From Oscillospiraceae bacterium (GTDB lineage: Bacteria; Bacillota; Clostridia; Oscillospirales; Oscillospiraceae): a DNA stretch of 64,000 nt. The position numbers and the translations under genes were made by a program. Position 1 is the stretch's first letter; every line of letters begins with the position of its first letter. Shown piece after piece: positions 59,783 to 64,000 of this stretch. Below the pieces are notes generated by a model. The model was not told the DNA's origin. It saw only the letters and a list, made by a program, of their open reading frames with translations, and ran no database searches. The stretch spans positions 1-64,000 of the forward strand of contig JAETQF010000010.1 of the NCBI GenBank assembly GCA_021770845.1, in the 5' to 3' direction.

Positions 59783-60829
59783 TCATGTTCCGGCCTCCCG
59801 GGCCTTCAGGGATGCGTTGATAATGCGCTCGCACAGCTCGCCGTAGCCGATGCCCGCCGCCGCCGCCTCCTGGGGCAGCAGGCTGGTGGGGGTCATCCCC
59901 GGCAGGGTGTTGATCTCCAAAAACCAAGGGGTGCCGTCCTGGGTGACGATGAAGTCCGCCCGGGAGTACACCGACAGGCCCAGGGCGTGGAACACGGTGA
60001 GCGCCGCCTCACCCAGCCGCTTCTCCCACTCCTCCGGGATGGGGGCGGGGCAGATCTCCTCCGCCGCCCCGGGCTGGTACTTGTTCTCGTAGTCGTAAAA
60101 GCCCTCCTTGGGGATGATCTCAATGGAGGGCAGGGCCCGATCCTCCAAAATGCCCACCTGGATCTCCCGGCCGGCGATGTACTGCTCGATGACGCACACG
60201 CCGCCGCAGGACAGGCCGTCCTCCAGGGCGGCGGGCAGCTCCTCCCGCTCCCGGACGATGGACACCCCGATGGACGAGCCGGAGGCCACCGGCTTCACCA
60301 CGCAGGGCAGCTCCAGACGGGCCGCCAACGCGGGGATATCCTCCGCTGTATACCGGATCAGCCCCCACTTGGGGGTCTGGACGCCCAGGGGGGCCACCAC
60401 CCGCTTGGTGAGATCCTTGTCCATGGCGATGGCGCTGCCCAGGTGGCCCGCCCCGGTGTAGGGGATGCCCAGCAGGTCAAAGGCCGCCTGCACCCGGCCG
60501 TCCTCCCCGCAGGCCCCGTGGAGGCCCAGGAACACCACGTCCGCCAGCCTGCACAGCTCCAGCACCCCGGGGCCGAACTGGCCGATCCCCCCGGACCTCC
60601 GGGCGGCCTGCACCGCCGCCAGATCCGGGGCCTGCCGCCCGATCCGGGTGAGCTCCTCCGGGATGGGGGCGTCAAACAGGGCCGCGGGATCCTCCGCCGT
60701 GCCCAGGTACAGATCAATCAGGGCCGCCTGGTGCCCCCGCTCCCGCAGGGCGGCGCACACCTTGCAGCCGCTGGACAGGGACACGTTGCGCTCCGGGCTG
60801 AGCCCCCCCGCCAAAATTACGAGTTTCAT
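59783..60829 (-). CDS. ddl: D-alanine--D-alanine ligase
   Basis: This 348-residue ATP-grasp enzyme makes D-Ala-D-Ala for murF. It has an N-terminal domain (LAGGLSPERNVSLSSG), FLGLHGACGEDGRVQAAFDL, LPCVVKPVASGSSIGVSIV for ATP binding, and the C-terminal WFLEINTLPGMTPTSLLPQE. The lysine/tyrosine choice that marks vancomycin-type D-Ala-D-Lac ligases was not resolved, but genomic context fits normal Ddl. ATG 60829. Confidence 0.93.
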   Translation of the reverse strand: MKLVILAGGLSPERNVSLSSGCKVCAALRERGHQAALIDLYLGTAEDPAALFDAPIPEELTRIGRQAPDLAAVQAARRSGGIGQFGPGVLELCRLADVVFLGLHGACGEDGRVQAAFDLLGIPYTGAGHLGSAIAMDKDLTKRVVAPLGVQTPKWGLIRYTAEDIPALAARLELPCVVKPVASGSSIGVSIVREREELPAALEDGLSCGGVCVIEQYIAGREIQVGILEDRALPSIEIIPKEGFYDYENKYQPGAAEEICPAPIPEEWEKRLGEAALTVFHALGLSVYSRADFIVTQDGTPWFLEINTLPGMTPTSLLPQEAAAAGIGYGELCERIINASLKAREAGT

Positions 60830-61065
60830 AGCAGTTCTCCTTATTTCATGTGGCGTTCCACCTATATTTTATGCTGGAAAGAAAATTATACCACATCCAC
60901 CGGGGGGAAACAAGTGGGAGGGCGGATTTTGCCCAAACGGAGCGCCATGAGGGAGCCTTCCCCCGCCGGCGGGCCGCCCCGCGCCGCTGTCCGGTTTACG
61001 GCAAAGCGGGCGGGGATCTTCACAATCCCCGCCCGCTGGCGCTTGCGGCACAACCGTTTCTTCCC

Positions 61066-61674
61066 TCAGCCCCGCCGGACGGACGCCCACTGGTAGGGCT
61101 TCTCCAGCGGCCAGGACAGGCCCAGCTCCGGCAGCTCCAGGGGCTTTTCGCCCTCCCTGTAGTACCAGATGTCCAGATTGTCCGGGTCGCCCGGGGCGAT
61201 GACGTAGTAGTTCTGGAGCGTTTTCTGAATGCTGTCCAGAATGGTCTCCGCCAGCTGCTCCGCGCTGTACATATGGAACTCGTCCTTCTGGGGCTCCGGC
61301 GGCCCCTGGAACAGCGCCGAGCGGTCGGCCAGGCACACGCTCATGCCCCCCTTGCCGTCCGTCACCGGCTCAGCCAGGGTCAGATCCCAGCCGGTGAGAT
61401 CCCCGATCCCCTGGATCAGCGCCTCCGGCGCCAGCTCCCCCTCGTGCTCCAGGGGGTACTCCCGGAAACCGCCGGCCTTGGTGCCGATGTACAGCACCGC
61501 GGGCCGATCCGCTATCGCGGGCTGGCTGGGCTCCGCCGTGGGGGTGGGCTGGGCGGGGGCGGCCGTCTCCGTGACCCCAGGGGACGGGGCGTCCGTCCCG
61601 GCCGGGGCGGCGGCCTGACAGGCCGCCAGCGTTCCGCACAGCAGCACACACAGTAGCAGGCTCAGTTTTTTCAT
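61066..61674 (-). CDS. Lipoprotein, possibly GerMN-type
   Basis: This 202-residue protein has a lipobox (GTLAACQA, cysteine about 19) and a Pro/Thr/Ala-rich tether (20-55). The C-terminal domain VLYIGTKAGGFREYPLEHEG, then LAETILDSIQKTLQNYYVI, vaguely recalls GerMN domains of spore germination lipoproteins. That assignment is weak. It ends 19 bases after a polar stop region; the 230-base gap to ddl holds no gene. Confidence 0.7.
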   Translation of the reverse strand: MKKLSLLLCVLLCGTLAACQAAAPAGTDAPSPGVTETAAPAQPTPTAEPSQPAIADRPAVLYIGTKAGGFREYPLEHEGELAPEALIQGIGDLTGWDLTLAEPVTDGKGGMSVCLADRSALFQGPPEPQKDEFHMYSAEQLAETILDSIQKTLQNYYVIAPGDPDNLDIWYYREGEKPLELPELGLSWPLEKPYQWASVRRG

Positions 61675-61707
61675 GATGGTTCCGCTCCTTTCCCGCGGGG
61701 CGCGGGC

Positions 61708-62115
61708 TCAGCAGTCCACGGTGATGTTGTCGGTGCCATGGGCCTCAAACTCATCGATGTAGGCGTCGATGCGCTGGGCCAGCTCGTCGTAGTTGCTCTC
61801 GTCGATGGGCACGTCGTCCATATCCCGGCGGGCCAGATCCTCCGCCAGGATCTCGAAGAACACGTTATTCTCATATTCCATAATGGCCTCGTGTATGCCC
61901 CCCTCGGCAAAGGCCCGGGAGGGGATCACCTCGCCCTGGTAGGTCTCCGCCAGGGAGGGCATCCCCTCCTGGGCGGCCCGGGCAAAGAGCAGGCTCTCCA
62001 CCTCGTCATAGTCCTTGAACCGATCCTCGCCCCGGGTGGAATTGAGAATCCAGTTCCCGATGTATACCAAATCCAGCAGCCGGCGCAGCTGCTTGCGTGT
62101 CAGCTCCAATTCCAT
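61708..62115 (-). CDS. Acidic cytoplasmic protein of unknown function
   Basis: This 135-residue, mostly helical acidic protein (MELELTRKQLRRLLDLVYIG at the start, DMDDVPIDESNYDELAQRID near the end) has no signal peptide or known motif. I do not recognize the family. It is encoded 33 bases upstream of the lipoprotein gene and may be co-transcribed. ATG 62115 follows gaaggaggg. Confidence 0.7.
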   Translation of the reverse strand: MELELTRKQLRRLLDLVYIGNWILNSTRGEDRFKDYDEVESLLFARAAQEGMPSLAETYQGEVIPSRAFAEGGIHEAIMEYENNVFFEILAEDLARRDMDDVPIDESNYDELAQRIDAYIDEFEAHGTDNITVDC

Positions 62116-62273
62116 CTTCAGCCCTCCTTCGGCCTGGTTCGCGCCGGGAGCGCCCCGCGCCCCCTGATCCCCTCTATTTTATACGCCCCCCACCCCATTT
62201 GTCAATGGGCATACTTGGCGCGGCCCGGGCATATAGTGAACAGGCCAACACATGATGACGGAGCGTGATACCA

Positions 62274-62888
62274 ATGGATGAATTCAGAGGGGAAAACAAA
62301 ATCCTGCTGCGGGGGCAGGCGGCGGCCTCGCCCGTCCTCTCCCACCGGAACCACGGGGTGGACTACTACGTGTCGCCCCTGCGGGTGCCCCGGCTGTCCG
62401 GGGTGGACGACGTGCTCAACCTGATCACCGCCGACCCCGACCCTGCGCTGTGGGCCCAGGGCCGGTGGATCGAGGCGGAGGGGGAGGTGCGCTCCTACAA
62501 CAACCGCTCCGGCCAGGGCAGCAAGCTGGTGATCACCGTGCTGGTGCGATCCGCCCGCCCCGCCCCGGTGGAGGAGGGGGAGAACCGCCTGACCCTGGCG
62601 GGGGCGCTGTGCCGCAAGCCGGTGGCCCGGCGCACCCCCCTGGGCCGGGAGATCTGCGACCTGCTGCTGGCCGTCAACCGGCCCTACGGCCGGGCGGACT
62701 ACTTACCCTGCATCGCCTGGGGCTCCCTGGCCGCCCACTGCGGCGGGCTGGACGTGGGGGATAAGCTCCGGCTGGAGGGGCGGCTGCAAAGCCGCCAGTA
62801 CCACAAGCTCATCGACGGGGAGCAGGTGGAGCGAACGGCCTTTGAGATCTCGGTGATGAATCTGCTGGGCGACGAGGATCAGGCGTAG
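62274..62888 (+). CDS. Single-stranded-DNA-binding-like protein with two OB folds
   Basis: This 204-residue protein has two halves that each look like an SSB-type OB fold: ILLRGQAAASPVLSHRNHGV (residues 11-30) and LTLAGALCRKPVARRTPLGR, then YLPCIAWGSLAAHCG and LRLEGRLQSRQY (about 107-185). The second half matches SSB/PriB best. It lacks the acidic DDDxPF tail of replicative SSB, so it is an accessory protein. ATG 62274 follows cggagcg. Its end overlaps the convergent udg gene. Confidence 0.75.
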   Translation: MDEFRGENKILLRGQAAASPVLSHRNHGVDYYVSPLRVPRLSGVDDVLNLITADPDPALWAQGRWIEAEGEVRSYNNRSGQGSKLVITVLVRSARPAPVEEGENRLTLAGALCRKPVARRTPLGREICDLLLAVNRPYGRADYLPCIAWGSLAAHCGGLDVGDKLRLEGRLQSRQYHKLIDGEQVERTAFEISVMNLLGDEDQA

Positions 62889-63451
62889 GCTTCGGGGCAC
62901 AGTTCCCGGATCTTGGCCCGGATCTCCCGCAGATCCGCGAAGGTGTCCGGCTTCTTGGTGGGATCCCGCAGCAGGGCGGCGGGGTGGTAGATGGCGGTGT
63001 ACAGCACCCCGTCCTTCTCCTCCCACTGGCCGTGCTCCTTGGTGATGCGGTAGTCCGGCTTGATGAGCCGCATGGCGGCGATCCGGCCCAGGCACACCAC
63101 GATCTTCGGGCGGATCAGCTCCATCTGCTCCCAGAGGTAGCCGATGCAGGCGTCCTGCTCGGTGTTCAGCGGATCCCGGTTCTTGGGCGGGCGGCACTTG
63201 ACGATGTTGGTGATGTAAAAGTTTTTGTCCCGGCTGAGCCCCACCAGGCCCAGCATCTCGTCCAGCAGCTGGCCGCCCCGGCCCACAAAGGGCTCCCCCT
63301 GGAGATCCTCGTTCTCCCCGGGGCCCTCCCCGACGAACATGATCTTCGCGTCCCGGGGGCCCTTGCCGAACACCACGTGGGTGCGGGTGTCCGCCAGGGC
63401 GCACTTCTGGCAGCCCAGGCAGCGGCGCTCCAATTCTTCCCAATTTGCCAT
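62879..63451 (-). CDS. Uracil-DNA glycosylase, family 4 (4Fe-4S)
   Basis: This 190-residue repair enzyme removes uracil from DNA. It has the active-site motif GEGPGENEDLQGEPFVGRGG (41-60) and the second motif YHPAALLRDPTK near 155. Four cysteines (11, 14, 86, 102) fit the iron-sulfur cluster of family 4. ATG 63451. Its 3' end overlaps the SSB-like gene by ten bases in convergent orientation. Confidence 0.93.
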   Translation of the reverse strand: MANWEELERRCLGCQKCALADTRTHVVFGKGPRDAKIMFVGEGPGENEDLQGEPFVGRGGQLLDEMLGLVGLSRDKNFYITNIVKCRPPKNRDPLNTEQDACIGYLWEQMELIRPKIVVCLGRIAAMRLIKPDYRITKEHGQWEEKDGVLYTAIYHPAALLRDPTKKPDTFADLREIRAKIRELCPEAYA

Positions 63452-63538
63452 GGGGTTATCCCTCCTGTGTGTAGGTTCTTTGGGTATTGTACCATATTTT
63501 TTCCCATGGGGCTACTGGAATTTTTGGAGAATCCCCGC

Positions 63539-63567
63539 TTGACACGGGGAACAACAGGGCGTATCAT
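63539..63567 (+). promoter_or_regulatory. Sigma-A promoter of the second T-box transcript
   Basis: TTGACA (63539-63544), 17 bases, TATCAT (63562-63567). Confidence 0.88.
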
Positions 63568-63573
63568 AGGCAC

Positions 63574-63855
63574 AACAAGCCAATATCCAAAGGCATCGAC
63601 GAAGACCGCCCCTCACGGCGTCCGACAGAGAACGCGGGCCACCGACTGAAAGCCCGCCCCGGAAAGACGAGATGGCGCAACGCTTCCGAGCCGACGGTTC
63701 GAACCCCCAAGGGCGGGGGCGTAGGGCCGTCCGTCCTCCCCACGTTACCGGGGCTCGAGAGAGGTCCCTTGCTGGAGGGGCAACGCGGGTGGTACCGCGG
63801 ATTCAGTTGTTGATTCCGTCCCGGACTGTACGTTTGTACAGTCCGGGATTTTTCT
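63574..63855 (+). promoter_or_regulatory. T-box leader, specifier uncertain (perhaps Asn)
   Basis: The leader has AGAGA in Stem I, the antiterminator box CGGGTGGTACCGCGG (63786-63800) and a terminator (63820-63831 with 63836-63847) followed by a T-rich stretch. Aligning it to the leuA leader puts AAC (63679-63681, followed by G) at the specifier position, which would mean asparagine. A TGG nearby (Trp) is an alternative reading. The regulated gene lies mostly outside the window. Confidence 0.85.
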
Positions 63856-63917
63856 TTATTCCGTAGGGGCGGGCTTGCCCCGCCCGCCAGATTTCAACAA
63901 AGAAAGGGTTGAATGTT

Positions 63918-64000
63918 ATGAAGTTCGTCACTGGCGCAAGCAAACAACCGACTGTCTGGCAAGACCTCGCGGGGGGCGGGCGGAATAACCGGCCCGTCGC
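63918..64000 (+). CDS. Start of a gene cut by the window edge
   Basis: ATG 63918, nine bases after aaaggg, opens a frame (MKFVTGASKQPTVWQDLAGG) that runs off the window end. It is the first start after the T-box terminator, so the T-box should control it. The product is not recognizable from 27 residues. The G/C-rich end of the frame resembles intergenic repeat sequence, so the start may even be false. Confidence 0.4.
   Translation, partial: MKFVTGASKQPTVWQDLAGGGRNNRPV

Overview
The window looks like a chromosome segment of a GC-rich gut Clostridia, most likely Oscillospiraceae. This is an inference from the Firmicutes-type promoters, T-box leaders, strong AGGAGG ribosome sites, the GlgC/GlgD pair, Rex, S-layer-homology (SLH) proteins and CUG-rich codon use. 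No rRNA and no CRISPR array were seen.

Positions 68-20222 hold a mobilizable integrative element of about 20 kb, inserted in the 3' end of a tRNA-Val(GAC) gene. The intact tRNA is at 20178-20254 and its 3' part is repeated at 68-112. The element carries two overlapping tyrosine integrases beside the tRNA, a DUF6809 gene, an excisionase-like gene, a replication-type helix-turn-helix protein, MobC and a MobA-type relaxase, a serine resolvase and a decayed HEPN/MNT pair. Its main cargo (2164-11892) is one rightward block. An ECF sigma factor fused to its own transmembrane segment and outer domain is followed by a small membrane protein, a leucine-rich-repeat/SLH protein, a stalk-domain secreted protein, a CAP/SLH protein and a leucine-rich-repeat lipoprotein. 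The same 29-bp promoter-like layout stands before the sigma gene and before the surface genes, which suggests a self-contained envelope-sensing regulon. A secreted peptidase-like protein sits behind the relaxase.

Positions 20255-24550 are a low-GC scrap heap between tRNA-Val and tRNA-Ser(CGA): an integrase tail, a macro-domain tail, a Cys-cluster/HTH protein, a membrane protein, a KilA-N protein that is probably frameshifted, a lone recombinase domain and a second 5' half of tRNA-Ser.

From 24710 on the content is core chromosome. A leftward glycogen cluster (glgB-glgC-glgD-glgA-glgP-glucokinase-pgi) makes, stores and recovers glucose. It is followed by a MATE exporter, yebC, and a T-box(Leu)-controlled leuA-proC pair. 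A GtrA/GtrB/GtrII-like glycosylation trio comes next, then recD2, rex with an SLH gene, a ClpP-like protease, an M18 aminopeptidase, coaE, tsaC, gph, prfA, an ABC-F protein, murF, ddl, a single-stranded-DNA-binding-like protein and a family-4 uracil-DNA glycosylase. A second T-box leader lies at the right edge, in front of a gene cut by the window end.
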